DNA of 64,000 nucleotides. Origin: Tenebrio molitor. Taxonomy: Eukaryota; Arthropoda; Insecta; Coleoptera; Tenebrionidae. Of this stretch, positions 1 through 11,342 are shown one piece after another (position 1 is the stretch's first letter; every line of letters begins with the position of its first letter). The notes beneath the pieces are model-generated. The model ran no database searches. It worked only from the letters and a program-made list of their open reading frames with translations, and was not told where the DNA came from. The stretch is taken from contig NC_091052.1 in NCBI RefSeq assembly GCF_963966145.1, forward strand, positions 18,600,001 to 18,664,000. The letters run 5' to 3'. Made by a program: the position numbers and the translations under genes.

Positions 1-547
1 GTAAAAAACTATTTACTGTAATGTTTTTGTCTTAGTATTTCCTCAGCTATGGCACTTACCACGATTTTACAAATAACTTCTAATTAAATAAAATTGTCGA
101 AATTTTTCACATTTACCTGGGTATTGATAAGGTACATTTCATAATTTTTTGATAATTTTTCACTTACAAACAAAGACAAAAAAAAATAAAAAGTAAATTT
201 TACCAAAAAGTCAAATTCTGATATTTCCTATAATTATTTACGAAATCAGCGGAAAAAACACCAATTAGATTTTGAATTAAACGCAATTTTACATTTTAAC
301 TTTGAAAATCGTACGACACTCATGAATGACTAATAGAAAAAATTGTTCACGACCCATAACCAAGACAACAAAAATATTTCTTGGAAATTTTTTGTAGGTA
401 GACCAACCTACGAGTAACTGTGATTAATAAGTGGAAATTTTTTGCTGTGAAAGTTGTCAAATTTTATAAAATTACACAATTTAAAAATGGGTTTCTTCTT
501 TTCAGTGTTTGTGTCGTTACGATTTTCTTACCGAATCTGCATTCGAG
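1..547. other. AT-rich stretch, nothing recognised
   Basis: No coding pattern, repeat partner or signal was recognised here. It would be the 5' flank or first intron of the CLIP protease gene whose CLIP exon starts at 1482; its signal-peptide exon was searched for here and not found. Confidence 0.4.
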
Positions 548-672
548 CATTAATTCATATCCGGAAATTATTTTTCGTGCATTCCAACCACGTCCTAATT
601 TGCCCTCAGGCAAATTAATACGACGTCGCGTCGTTGGAACGCACTCAAAAAAAATTCCGGAAAGAATTAATG
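548..672. repeat. imperfect palindrome (foldback/MITE-like)
   Basis: The left arm (CATTAATTC..CCGGAA..GTGCATTCCAA) is the reverse complement, with a few mismatches, of the right arm (TTGGAACGCACTC..TTCCGG..GAATTAATG). The centre is the short hairpin TTTGCCCTCAGGCAAA. Open frames crossing it on both strands arise from the symmetry and are not taken as genes. Confidence 0.6.
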
Positions 673-1481
673 TTCTTATGAGATTATGAGTGAAAATCAT
701 TTTTATTTATGACCTGCTACTTGTGCTATTGTAAATTTAGGTGACAATGGGAATTGTCAATTTTATGGCAAAGCTGTAAATAAGAGGCTCAAAACGGTCG
801 GCTGATAGCGAATGATTCTTTTGTTGGCAAATTATACCATTGGGGCCATAAATCACGCGTCTGGATTACGTTTAAGTAAAAAAAAGCGAATTATTTAGCT
901 AACCAAGTGAAAATTTGTAATTGTGTCACCAGGGTTTGATGCGCTAGCAGGTACAGATTCATTTAGTGCAAAAACTTTATAGGTAAATTAACAGTTAATA
1001 TCAGAAAACTAACAAAACTGTTACGGCCTTATTTATTAATAACAAAAAAAAGGTAGAAAAATTCTCAAATATACCTTATCAATAATAATTAGTTAGGTAT
1101 ATAAAATTTGGACAAGTCCGACTCTGTACGAGTATACCAATATTTATACAACTTTTACATTTATGATAGATAATATTCTAGACAATACAAAATATTGCTC
1201 ATAGCTGGTAAAAATAGCTTTTCTTTTGTTCATTCGGAATCTTGTGACTCAATTAACTGCACTGCATTCTGCTATAAGAAAAATTATGTCGAAGTACATT
1301 GTCGTCTCTTATTAAAATGATAAATGATAATCAATAATCATGAACCGTCGCTTGGTGAATGGGCAGCTAGCTAATGACAACGCTTTAGTTAGTCTAAATT
1401 AACTACTTAATAATAATTAATTGAAATATTTTAACTTGAACTTGAACGTGAATTTGGTAAGTAATACAAATGTGTTGTTAG
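673..1481. other. AT-rich stretch ahead of the first CLIP exon
   Basis: Nothing recognised except that the last 60 bases match the sequence just before the CLIP exon of the second paralogue (16381-16426). This includes a donor-like GTAAGT about 25 bases before the acceptor. It is probably intron. Confidence 0.4.
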
Positions 1482-4400
1482 GTGATTCTTGTACCTTAAA
1501 GTCAGGATCTCCAGGTGTCTGCAAATTATTTAAAGAATGTAAACAGGCCCGTGATGACTTACGAAAACATCAGATTTTTCCTCAACGATGTGGATTTCAA
1601 AGAGATGAATCAATAGTCTGTTGCGTGAAGTCCAAAAGAAAACCAGGTGAAATAAGTCTAAAAAGCAAGTAAAAGAAAAAAAAGTAAAAGACATTGTCCT
1701 TATATTTTGGATTTTCTTAGAATGTAAAGAATATTCTCGATTAGTTTATGAAGTTACACGATCACCAATTTTATTAGTTAATCGACCACCGATTACAAAA
1801 AATGAGTGTGGACATAAAGTTATCAAACTAATCGTTGGTGGAACAAATGCTACTAGAAAGGAATTTCCTCATATGGTAAGAAATGACAAGTTACTTTCTC
1901 GTTATTTTACAATAAAACTTATTTACAGGCACTGGTAGGGTTTGAACCTCAACCTGGGGATATAAATTGGCTTTGTGGGGGAACTATTATAAGTAAAGAT
2001 TACATTTTAACAGCTGCACACTGCTTGAGTCATTATATGTAGTATGTAGAAAATTATTGTCGTTGATTACTTTATTATGAGATAAAAATCCATTGTAACT
2101 TAGAAGCTGAAATATGTACTTTAACTAATGACTTGGTGGCAAATCAATTTTCTGTGCGTGTAGGTACATGTACGAGTATATGGAGATATTCAAAGTAGTT
2201 GATTTGAATCTATTATTCAACGGTGATTTTTATATATGCGTGCAAGAAATAAAGAAAATAGTAAATTTTATCACTAAGAGCAAAAGTGAGACTTTTTGTG
2301 CTAAGCCCGGAGATTGAAGACCGAGACCGGACAACTGGACGAAGCACAAAAAGACTTTCTACTCTGAATGATACGAGTAAGTATATACTATTTTATCTTC
2401 AAGCGGATCACAAAAAAAAATCGGACATGAGCTTATTTATTTTCTTTTGCTACAGTTACAATTTTCAAACTTACAGTTTTTAAATTTTAAGGCACCAGTA
2501 ATCCGAGTTCTCTTGTTGTAATATTATTAGTACCTTAAGGTTCAATAATATTAGTAAAGTGTTTTTTCTTCTTCCTACTAAAGTCTAAATTTTACTTTAT
2601 AACATTGAACGACCATCCGTGCAACTGGGCGACTCGTGTTAGACCACAGTAACACCTATAATTTCGATATTTCGCACTTTTAGAGGCTTTTTTTTCATAG
2701 GGATAATTTAATTATTAAATATTTTGTCTAATAAAAAAAAACAAAAAAAAAACTATCCCACCTCCACCCGGCGGAACGGCAATTTTGCCGGAGTACATAC
2801 ACTATTACGGATATTACTATCAAGTAATAGTGCAGTGCTTATCAACATAATTACCGGCGTCTCGCCTCCGCATTTTCACTTTGTTGTGTATTATGTTCTG
2901 TGTCAATGTTAAGGAACTTCCTCACGATTATTATTGATAAATAAATCGTGAGATATGCTTCAAATGACCTTACATTTGACTCGGTCGAGCCGCCTGTGGT
3001 CATTTCAACTCCTAAGATTTGAAGTTTAGTATTTCAAGTCCGGTTACAAAAAAAGCCACTTCAACCGTTTCTACAGAGATGCGCAAAGGCGCAATTTCCG
3101 ACCGCTTGAAGATAAAAATAATTTTGCATATTTAAATTCTATAATTAAAAAGTTGGACATTTAAGAAAACAGAACATTTTTAATATTGTCTATCTTTTGG
3201 ATTGCTTCGACAGTTTTTTGCCTAAAACAATGATCAGCTTCTAAAGTACATATATCCCAGAAGTGGCAATCTCTCGGATGTCGGGAAATCTAGTGAAAAT
3301 AAGATTACTATTTCCTATAAAAAAATTTCTCCATGGGAACATTGTTTAAAACATTTTTGGTTCAGTGTCATATTATTTGAAGTCATTTTAGACAGTGTAT
3401 TCATATCTTGAAAAAGGCTCTTGATGGCTTTTTATTCGTAATCATTATTGTCAATTTTTATTATTTTGTGATTTTAAATGGGACATGTTGTCAGACGAAT
3501 AGAGAAACACACGTTCAAATTTCCAACCGAATAATAGCAACATGTTTTGTTCAATTTACCAAACATAACCTCAAAAAAAAACTATTCAATGCAATGCCTA
3601 CTTGAAAATTTCTTTTTCTAATTAGGTCTCGAAAACTCTTAGATTTCCACATTCATTTCGGTTAGGAAAAGTACTACTTTTCCTAGCTAGTCAGGAAAAG
3701 TGAAACAAATGAAAATCAGCAATTGTATTATTTATTATAAATATGTACTACTTACAACATTATTGGATCCTTTGAACAAACATTCTGGAGCCACTTTATC
3801 GGACTGATTTATATTGATCATCTGTTCTTTTCCTCATATTTTTGAAGACACTTCCAACTTGTTTTGTATAGAATCCTCTATACCTATATCCTATATCCTT
3901 TGACTTTTCTTGATTTTTGGTCAAAATAGGCCAGTAGAAGTTCTTCAGTAATATCACGCACTCGTTTTTCACGGCACCAATCCTCAAACTGTTGGTAAGC
4001 TTTATCATATTTTCTCTAATTTGAAAATTTGTGTTTACATTGATTCCATTGCGACTAAAATGAGCTACTCGATTTTTCGAATTTTTATCCAAAATTTTCA
4101 ATAAGTCCTCAAGAAGTAAGAGTTTTCCCTACTTCATTAGAAAAAGTTATGTGTGCAACTTCTTTTCATTAAATCTACCCAAATTTGAAAGATTGCTCAC
4201 CCTTTTTAGCATAAGTGCTCTGTGTACATCTTAAACACTGATTTTAGTGGTCGAGCCAAATATGTAAGAATTGGTGTAACGGATTTGGAGGATACCAACC
4301 ACAGACAACAACTAGAAGTTGAGGAACGCATACCATACCCAGAGTATAAATTAAGTTCTCATTACCACGACATTGGACTGTTGAGACTGAAAAGATCAGC

Positions 4401-7400
4401 CAAATTAGACTCTTTTACTGTACCAGCATGTCTTTACAGAAATCATGACATAGAAGCAGAAAAAGCCATTGCTACTGGTTGGGGTGATACCACTTCAGAA
4501 GGTTCAGGTTCTAATAATTTACTCAAAGTCACATTAGATCTTTTCGATCATGCAACATGTAATCAATCGTACAAGAATTATTCTGGAAAGAGACTTAAAA
4601 CAGGAATTATAGATGACATACAAGTTTGCGCCGGTTCACTTAACGAGAAAAAAGACACCTGTCGGGTAAGCATGCATCTTAGCGATGAATGTGAATTTGA
4701 CTTACTAGTAAATACAGGGTGTCTCAAAAATTGCGCCCAATCTCCTAAGTGTCTTAAAGAATAGAAGTCTGGGAAGGTAAATCCCAATACAAAATTTGAT
4801 CGGAGCAACAGATTTTGTATAACTTGCTCTTAAATATGGTAATTTCAAAGAGATGTATCTCCTTTATTACCAAATTTTACAGCTGAATTGTAAATTACTT
4901 TACAATGTTACTTTTTCCAAGACCCCTTTAGGTAGTGGAACAACACCAAAGTAATTCTTTTTAGAGTAATGACCTACCAAAATACGCTAAAATAACAGTG
5001 GCAACATTGACCTCAAAGGAGAATTGGTTTAGTTGATTGTGCATACCAACCGATGTTGCCAAATTTGCTTATTTTAAAATGTGTATAACTTAGAAAATGG
5101 TCAAAGGAAAAAAAAATCACAACGAAATTGAACTCAATTCTTCAAATAGTTTAAACCCTCAAGAGATTGGGCGCCATTTTTTAGACACCCTGTATACAGG
5201 GTTACTAAAAATGTTTGTAGTCCAAGTAGGCGTAAAAACTGAATGTAAAATTTATGGTTGACGCTCCATATAAAAAACATCAAAATTATGTGAATAAGTG
5301 AGTACACACCGTTCACACACGGGAGTTAAATTGGGTACAAAACAACTCAATATTTTTAGAATTGGTTGCAAAACAACTCAATATTTTTGGATTTAATCGT
5401 TAATTAAAAAAAAAAAAAATTCTTTATCACCGCACTTTTCACTTAAAAAATGACAGTGATAGTGACAAAAATTGACAGTTCACATGAAAGCGGCAAAAAT
5501 TTCATAACATGGGCATGGCCTGCTTCGACTACAATAATTTATAATAAGCCTGTATGTAGGTATATCAAAGTTGAGAACACATTTTTATAGCCCATCTGTT
5601 TTAAACTGAAATAGGAGTGCGAGGCTATAAAAGTCTTCCTAACCGCGGTCTATACTACAAGCACATTGATTTCTGTTATTTAATAATTTTTATATTGATA
5701 ATAAAGTAAAAAATTGTACAGGATCATTATAAATGATTGTACCATCGCAGTTGGCGTTGAAAACCTACACACATTTTGAATGTGCCGCCAGCCTCGCAAC
5801 GTTAGACAAACTAGTAGACAGATTTCCACTACCGCCTGTAGCGCCACCTATCGGCGATACTAGTCTCACTGAAGTTATGAGGCTTGCGGCACATTCAACT
5901 ACGCGACCAACGCCTACTGCTATGGGACAATAATTTATAATGTTTTATACTGTTTGTTTGGACACGTTTTGCCTCGAAGGATTTAATTTTACTCGAAGGA
6001 CCGGTTCCCATAATTTGGGACAATCAAAATGTACTGAGTACTTTTTGTGTTTAGGTCCTTTGTATCTAATATCTAATAAATTGTATTACTTGTATCAGGT
6101 GTTTATTTAAATTTCCGGTCAAAGTTGGCTTTGAAGAGTCGATTGTGAACACCACCACCATTCGTGTAAAAACACAAAAAACGCAAAAACTGAGGTAAGA
6201 TTTAAACAGCTGATACGTTCACAATTGACTCTTCAACGTCAACTTTGACCGGAAATTTAAATGAACACCCGATACTTGTTACAGACTCTTAGTTACTGAC
6301 TTACATATTCGGTGCTTGCTTGTTCTGACTTGGTACTGACTTAAGCCAAAACTCTCAATCCCTCGAGAGGGTGGATAGCGGTACCGTACGACTACTGCTC
6401 TTATGCTTAAAAACACAGAAGAAAGTAAACTTTGCACTGTTCCAGAAATTGGCATTTATTATTTACTAGTAGGAGATAATAGTATATTATACACCAGGGT
6501 AGAGCAGTTTTAATTATATCCAGAGCGCCAAGTTCAGATCCCGAAGCGTGCCGAGGGATGTAAGGCGCGAAGGCTATAAGGGACTTCTCCACCGTGGTGT
6601 ATATACAATTTTTTTCACTACTAGATACGATAAAACCCTTTCTAATAATTATTAATTAAATTATTTTGTTCGATGCGACGTTCCCAGTTCTCATTTTTCA
6701 ACGATTGCTATGGAAATTGAAAATCGTCTGTCTACGTTAACCAATGAAATCAACGAAAATCTTTCGTTGCTAGGTGACGGCTGTTAATTATTAACCAGGA
6801 GGAGAGAAACTCTACTTCTGGGTTCAGTTCGAGACTCAATAATGACGCCTTCTAAGACTAGTAGTGAAAAAAGAAAATAAAAGTCCTGTGATACCTACTG
6901 ATAATAAAGTTCAAGTTTACGAAACAAAACTTGATAAAATATAAATATGAAAATAAAAATTTCATTTAAAATGCAAATTGCCAACTTATAATAATTACGA
7001 TAACAAAAACTGGTGCATCACATGATAGTGTATCAAGGCCAAAAAGTGCATCTTTTTCGTCCGAGTCTGTGTTTTCTAGTCGAGGCGTAGCCGAGTATTA
7101 TTATGTATCTAATTTTTTCAAATAGATCCATTTATTAATAGATACATATTAACAATTTTTTAGAGTATTTAGAAATTGACTACATACTCGTATTTGCAAT
7201 ACAATTACTTATTTACATAATTTTTGGTGACAGGACAATTATTGTGATTATTATTAGAAATAAAACTGGAACAAAAATGACAATCACATAAGTCAAAATT
7301 TACAAATTTGCATCGTTTAATTACGGCTTTATCACAAATAGGTTAACTTTGGTATGACATATTGTATAGATACTGACAAATATATTGGGAATTCAATGGT

Positions 7401-8667
7401 CTGATTTACATAGATTAAATTTTAAGTGTCCCAGTTTTATTTGTCCACCGACCGTATAATTGCAGTCATCCAAAAGTGAACGTTGTTTTTTTTAATAGTT
7501 TGATTTTTACTTTAAATCATAGGCGTCCTAAAATGTCACAGTTTGACACTAGCGTTAAAAAAATTATAGAATAGTTATTTATGATGTAAGTGTTAAAAGT
7601 GAGATTTTATTTTGTAAGTGGGGTAGATTGGGAAACGAGCGCAGCGAGTTGACCAACCCCACGAACAAAATAAAATCACTTTTAACACGTCCATCATACA
7701 TCTATTTTTATACAACTGGTTTGCATTGCATTAAAAAACGCAGTCATATTTTTGATGTTTATTTTAATTTCTGCGGCAAAAATCAGGTAGCTAGTCTTGT
7801 ATTGACATTTGTTTATTAGAAACGTCAAAAAAGTTTTCATTACGTTTTGTAAAACACTTTCAATTCCACATTATTGCATTCGTAAACATGGAATGCAAAG
7901 AAAACGACGTTAACGATGCCGATATCGACGACAGATTTCCCGCAGATATTGAAAAAGCGGCAAATAGAGCCACTTTAACATTTATAAATAAATAAAAAAT
8001 AACTAGTGTTAAAAGTTTTTTTTTACTAGTGTTAAAAATACTTTTAACACGGTAAATTATAAAGAGCAATTTTTAATCAAATTAGCTTCCACTAAAAACG
8101 TCACTTTTAATGTTGTATAAAAAGTATTTTTAAAAAGTATTTTTTAAAATGCCACGGCAGCTAGGGCTATTGCAAAGCTAGAAGAAAACTGGTCGTTGGC
8201 TGCTGTGGCGAGAGAATTACATTGCAGTAAGAATAGCATCTTCCTGCGGCACGAACGCCAATGAATACAGCCTAATTTAATCATAACGAAAAATACGGAA
8301 ATTTTTGTAAGCTATCGTTCACTTTTGGAGGGCCGCCGTTGTACATCTAAAATAATTTTAATTGTGTTTTTTTCCGTTTGCCATCGACAAAAGTATATGT
8401 ACCTAAGTACCTATTTTATTTAGCGAGTGTATTTACATCGAACAAATAACTAAAATCCTGAAATCTTAGGGAGATTCTGGAGGGCCGTTGCAAATCTTTC
8501 ATAACGGTAATGATATCAAGTGTATGTACGACATCATAGGGGTTACATCCTTTGGAAAACCTTGTGGTTTAACAAATCCAGGTGTATACGTCCGAGTTTC
8601 GCAATATATTGGATGGATAGAAGATATTGTTTGGCCTGAAAATTCTGAAAATTTCCTTAATAAATAA
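1482..8667 (+). CDS. CLIP-domain serine protease, CLIPC-like (paralogue 1; signal exon not found)
   Basis: Secreted trypsin-fold protease of the CLIP family, expected to act as a zymogen in a haemolymph cascade. Exons read by eye: 1482-1646 (CLIP domain, six Cys ending CC), 1721-1875 (linker, Cys for the interchain bond, activation site KL-IVGG), 1929-2041 (TAAHC, catalytic His), 4248-4665 (HDIGLLRL, catalytic Asp; GWG; DTC) and 8470-8667 (GDSGGP, catalytic Ser). Phases join without a frameshift, giving about 349 residues after the signal peptide. Asp six residues before the Ser predicts trypsin-like specificity. Leu before IVGG is typical of CLIPC proteases cleaved by a modular protease. Oddities: Arg where most family members have Gln just before GDSGGP, and a C-terminus six residues longer than in the paralogue at 11.3-25.1 kb. 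A phase-1 signal exon is required upstream; it may lie outside the window. Poly(A) signal AATAAA at 8721. Confidence 0.9.
2753..2928 (-). mobile_element. 3' fragment of R2/R4-like LINE, reversed
   Basis: Reverse complement of the 3' end of the LINE at 31145-32220, including the GC-rich tail that reads CCGCCGGGTGGAGGTGGG. It is flanked by an A/T run at the presumed 3' terminus and is 5' truncated. It lies in intron 4 of the first CLIP protease gene. Confidence 0.8.
3160..3425. repeat. paralogous intron segment, copy 1
   Basis: Closely matches 17379-17670 in the same orientation and at the same place (the intron between the His and Asp exons) of the second CLIP gene. It is best explained as original intron sequence kept after tandem gene duplication rather than as a transposon. 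Confidence 0.7.
3426..4247. other. remainder of intron 4, CLIP gene 1
   Basis: No gene recognised. An open frame on the minus strand at 3796-4101 has no familiar motif. The last 110 bases match the intron end before the Asp exon of the second CLIP gene (about 23515-23624). Confidence 0.4.
4713..5194. mobile_element. MITE, TA-flanked, family 1 copy 1
   Basis: About 480 bp with terminal inverted repeats of about 30 bp starting CAGGGTGTCTCAAAAA and ending with its complement, flanked by TA. A second copy with near-identical interior lies at 62025-62506. Terminal CAGGGTG and TA target suggest mobilisation by a Tc1/mariner-type transposase. It sits about 50 bases after the splice donor of the Asp exon of CLIP gene 1. 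Confidence 0.85.
5195..5554. mobile_element. MITE, TA-flanked, family 2 copy 1
   Basis: Begins CAGGGTTACTAAAAATG and ends ATAATAAGCCTG, flanked by TA. It directly abuts the previous MITE, with the TA of one next to the TA of the other. A second copy is at 45850-46215. Confidence 0.8.
5717..5950. mobile_element. MITE, family 3 copy 1
   Basis: Starts TACAGGATCATTATAAATG; its inner arm matches in inverted order (GATTGTACCATCGCAG against TATGGGACAATAATTT). Related to the longer copy at 25483-26018, which has the same ends. Confidence 0.7.
6093..6274. mobile_element. MITE, family 4 copy 1
   Basis: About 180 bp with long inverted repeats: CAGGTGTTTATTTAAATTTC and GAAATTTAAATGAACACCCG, each followed by CGGTCAAAGTTG or its complement. 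Other copies: 46893-47098 (complete) and 55490-55593 (half). Confidence 0.8.
6477..6799. repeat. dispersed repeat R, copy 1
   Basis: About 320 bp matching 8990-9302 in the same orientation. It contains an inner hairpin (TATACACCAGGGTAGAG.. against ..CTCCACCGTGGTGTATATA). No coding capacity is inferred; the short minus-strand frames with shared residues in both copies reflect the common repeat. Confidence 0.75.
7581..7697. repeat. palindrome with GAGCGCAGCGAG loop
   Basis: The arm GTGTTAAAAGTGAGATTTTA..TTTTGT..GGGGT is mirrored by ACCCC..ACAAAATAAAATCACTTTT. The loop carries CGAGCGCAGCGAG, a loop motif also seen near 57215. Confidence 0.7.
7888..7995 (+). CDS. small ORF of 35 codons inside a transposon insertion
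   Basis: An ATG-started frame with acidic, codon-like composition (MECKENDVNDADIDDRFPAD..) ends in TAA at 7993-7995. It is too short for a family call. Its second half (DIEKAANRATLTF) vaguely resembles the N-terminal start of Crypton-like recombinases. It is more likely a transposon relic or first exon than a host gene. Confidence 0.25.
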   Translation: MECKENDVNDADIDDRFPADIEKAANRATLTFINK

Positions 8668-8989
8668 TATAATTAATGACTGAAATATTGTGTTGAATAT
8701 TTTATAAATAATTATTTATAAATAAATCATTTATTTACCGAAAATGTTGTCATGTGAGTTGATAACAATAAATTAATGGATCAGTGATTTTAACCTTTTT
8801 AAATCTTCTTCCTGACAATTTAACAAAATATTTTCAACATTTTGTATTCGGGAAAAACCCACTAAGTAACCTACTTTAACCTCAGAATTTCCAAGTTTTT
8901 GTTAACCATATCATTTTTATCAGAATTACTTGTATTACTTTGAAATAATTATGGTCTGATAAACAAAAAATTTCTTTGCATGTTGCAAT
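8668..8989. other. 3' flank of CLIP gene 1
   Basis: AT-rich; contains AATAAA at 8721-8726 as the probable polyadenylation signal. It resembles the 3' flank of CLIP gene 2 over a short distance (TTAATGACTGAAATATTG). Nothing else seen. Confidence 0.5.
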
Positions 8990-9302
8990 TAATAGTATAT
9001 TATATACCAAGGTGGAGAAGTTCATGATTATAGCCAGAGCGCCAAGATTAGATTCCGAGGCTCGCCGAGGGATGTAAGGCGCGAAGCCTATAAGGGACTT
9101 CTTCACCGTGGTTTATATACTATTTTTTTCACTACTAGATACGTTAAAACCATTTCTGATAATAATTATTAATCAAATTATTTTGTCTGATGCGACGATC
9201 AGAGTTCTCATTTTTCAACGGTTGCTATGAAAATCGTCTACGTTAACCAATGAAATCAACGAAAATCTTTCGTTGCTAAGTGACGGCTGTTCATTATTGA
9301 CC
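8990..9302. repeat. dispersed repeat R, copy 2
   Basis: Second copy of the repeat at 6477-6799, same orientation, with several substitutions and a small deletion in the AAAATCGTC region. Confidence 0.75.
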
Positions 9303-11342
9303 TTGGTTAATAATGAAAATTATTATTAACCTTGGGCACTCGTGCCAAAAAACCCCAGTTTACACAAGAACTCGTCAAATAAACTACTACACTCAATTTC
9401 GTATAAATGTGCATCTTAGCAAGCCATGAAAATCTGATTTTCTGTTGATATTAAAGCCAAAGCTAGTGACTTTGACTTTCCAAGTTGCTTGCCCGATTTG
9501 ACTAATTTTTCAGTTTTGTCCGTTTTACCATTGCTAATTTCAAAAGCAATGTTACCTACGTCTTTTTACTGATTAAATTAAAGTAATTCTTATTTGTTTC
9601 TGTCTTTGTATTTTTACCAAGTAAAGATTTATTGGACATGACCTTCATAAATGCGACTTTTGCAATGTAACTAAATTAAAGGTGCTCTTACACATGCACA
9701 GCTCACTTGAGGAACATTTATATGAAATCGACTATACATATTATGAATTTTCTATACTTCGGGTTCTCTCTACACATTTCCCTCATATCGTGTCTAATGC
9801 TCTTGCAGTGAATACTGCAATAATGACAAGGTAATACAGTAGAATTACCTCGCCATGTTCCCTTTCCACCCGTCGGAGAAATAGATCTACCAACTCTTCC
9901 GAGTACTTTTGTCCCTAATTGCGTATTCTGTCGCTCTCTTTTATGTTTGTTGTTTGTTTATTCCTTTTACAATTTTTCTGGTTTCGTCTCTGTGTATTTT
10001 CAATATTTATACTTGATAAATAAATGAACCCTATTGTCTCTTATCGCTTTTTTGTCGGATTTATTTTAGTTTATAATTTTACCAATAAATCTTCTCTATT
10101 TATAGTTTGCCTTAAGGTCACTACTACGTGTGTTGATCTAGTTTAATTTTATTTTATATCATATCTGGTGTGTCAAAACGCAAGGGCGTTTTAGTAGCAT
10201 AACATAGACCTCAATTTTCTACCAAAAACTACTCTGTAACTTTCATTTAAAGAAAAAAACTCTCAGAAAGTGAAAATGAAAATGGCAGCAACACAATAGG
10301 TAAGTATAAACTACCATAAATGTAGTTGTCATGGTTTATTCAAACAAAATCCTACACAACATACAGCTCTAAAATAAAAATTTGTCTATTTCTTTCGACA
10401 ACAAAATTTTTACGTATGGCCCAAATCGGGTGCTGATTCCTTCGCCGCGCTAAAGAAAGAAAAACAACGAAATGAAAATAACTTCAAGAACAACTTTAAA
10501 AAAGGGAGACCGAAAGTGAAGTCCGAGACCGTCCTCGGCGCTACCCTTTTCACGCCGCCCACGATTGGCGGGGCCGTTTCCCCAGGCTTCGCCTTTGAAT
10601 AAAAATTGAAATAAAACAATTGCTTGATAAAAAAGAAGAATATTTTCTTCAAAAAATAGAAATTACGCCAAAACGGCTAGGAATAGGCATACACAATGTT
10701 AATAAAAGTGGCCTAAAAATTAACTTTTACATTTACATCTATTGTCAGAAATTAATGTTAGTTGCTATTTAAAAAAATGAGGTTTCGACATTTTTTGATT
10801 ATCAATTTTGAAAATTTCCAGTAGGCGTATGAAACATAAAAAAAATTCACTAATGGTGCAACAGATCGGCTAAGCCTTTAGGAATTCAATCTAAAAAAGT
10901 AAATTATTTATTTCCAATGGTTCAGGAGTTGTAATTTTTTTAATGAAGCCCTGCAACCGCTCTTTTTTTGCGAAAAAAATGACAGGTCAAAAATGATGAC
11001 AGATAAGTGTTGACAAAAGAACGTCATAAACTAAAAATTTACGTAGAATCGAAATACGAAGTCAAAATAGGCCCCATTTAAAAAATTAAAGATGGCGTCG
11101 ATTTCCGGCATTTCCGGAAGTGTTGCCATTTTGAAAATAATTTATTTGAACTTGGAGCAGTGGATCATGGTCCTCTACCAATTTTCATATTAATACGATT
11201 TTGAGAAATCCGAAAGTCTCTAACGAACGGGCTACGTGAATCAGCCTGTATAGTTTCATTTTTATTTAACCTGTGATAACTTCTGAACTAGAGGGTCACA
11301 GAAATATTTGTGCATATTCGAGTTTTCGTTCAAAAGACAGCA
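9303..11342. other. intergenic region between CLIP genes
   Basis: No gene recognised. It has a GC-richer patch at 10420-10590 with no family match. A repeat-like tail around 11080-11252 ends GGGCTACGTGAATCAGCCTG, and its CCTGTATA-type end suggests another MITE terminus. The promoter of CLIP gene 2 should lie in the last few hundred bases, but no clear TATA box was picked. Confidence 0.35.

Larger units (their letters stand above)
7460..8346 (+). pseudogene. Tc1/mariner-like element remnant, interrupted
   Basis: Ends carry inverted TCCAAAAGTGAACG/CGTTCACTTTTGGA. Two blocks, 7486-7580 and 8148-8346, match a second remnant at 14583-15070, whose frame encodes a transposase N-terminal helix-turn-helix (ARAIAKLEENW..AAVARELH). 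Here the block is split by an inserted 550 bp palindrome-rich segment, and the coding part is frameshifted and deleted. Non-functional. Confidence 0.7.

Noticed and set aside
420..700. Overlapping open frames on both strands (89 and 78 codons)
   Set aside because: They cross the 548-672 palindrome and neither starts with ATG in a convincing context nor shows a known motif.
3796..4101. 101-codon minus-strand frame in a CLIP gene 1 intron
   Set aside because: No ATG-supported homology or motif and no second copy; probably chance in AT-rich DNA.
5733..5933. 66-codon frame with balanced composition
   Set aside because: Lies within a MITE of the 25483-26018 family whose other copy does not keep the frame.
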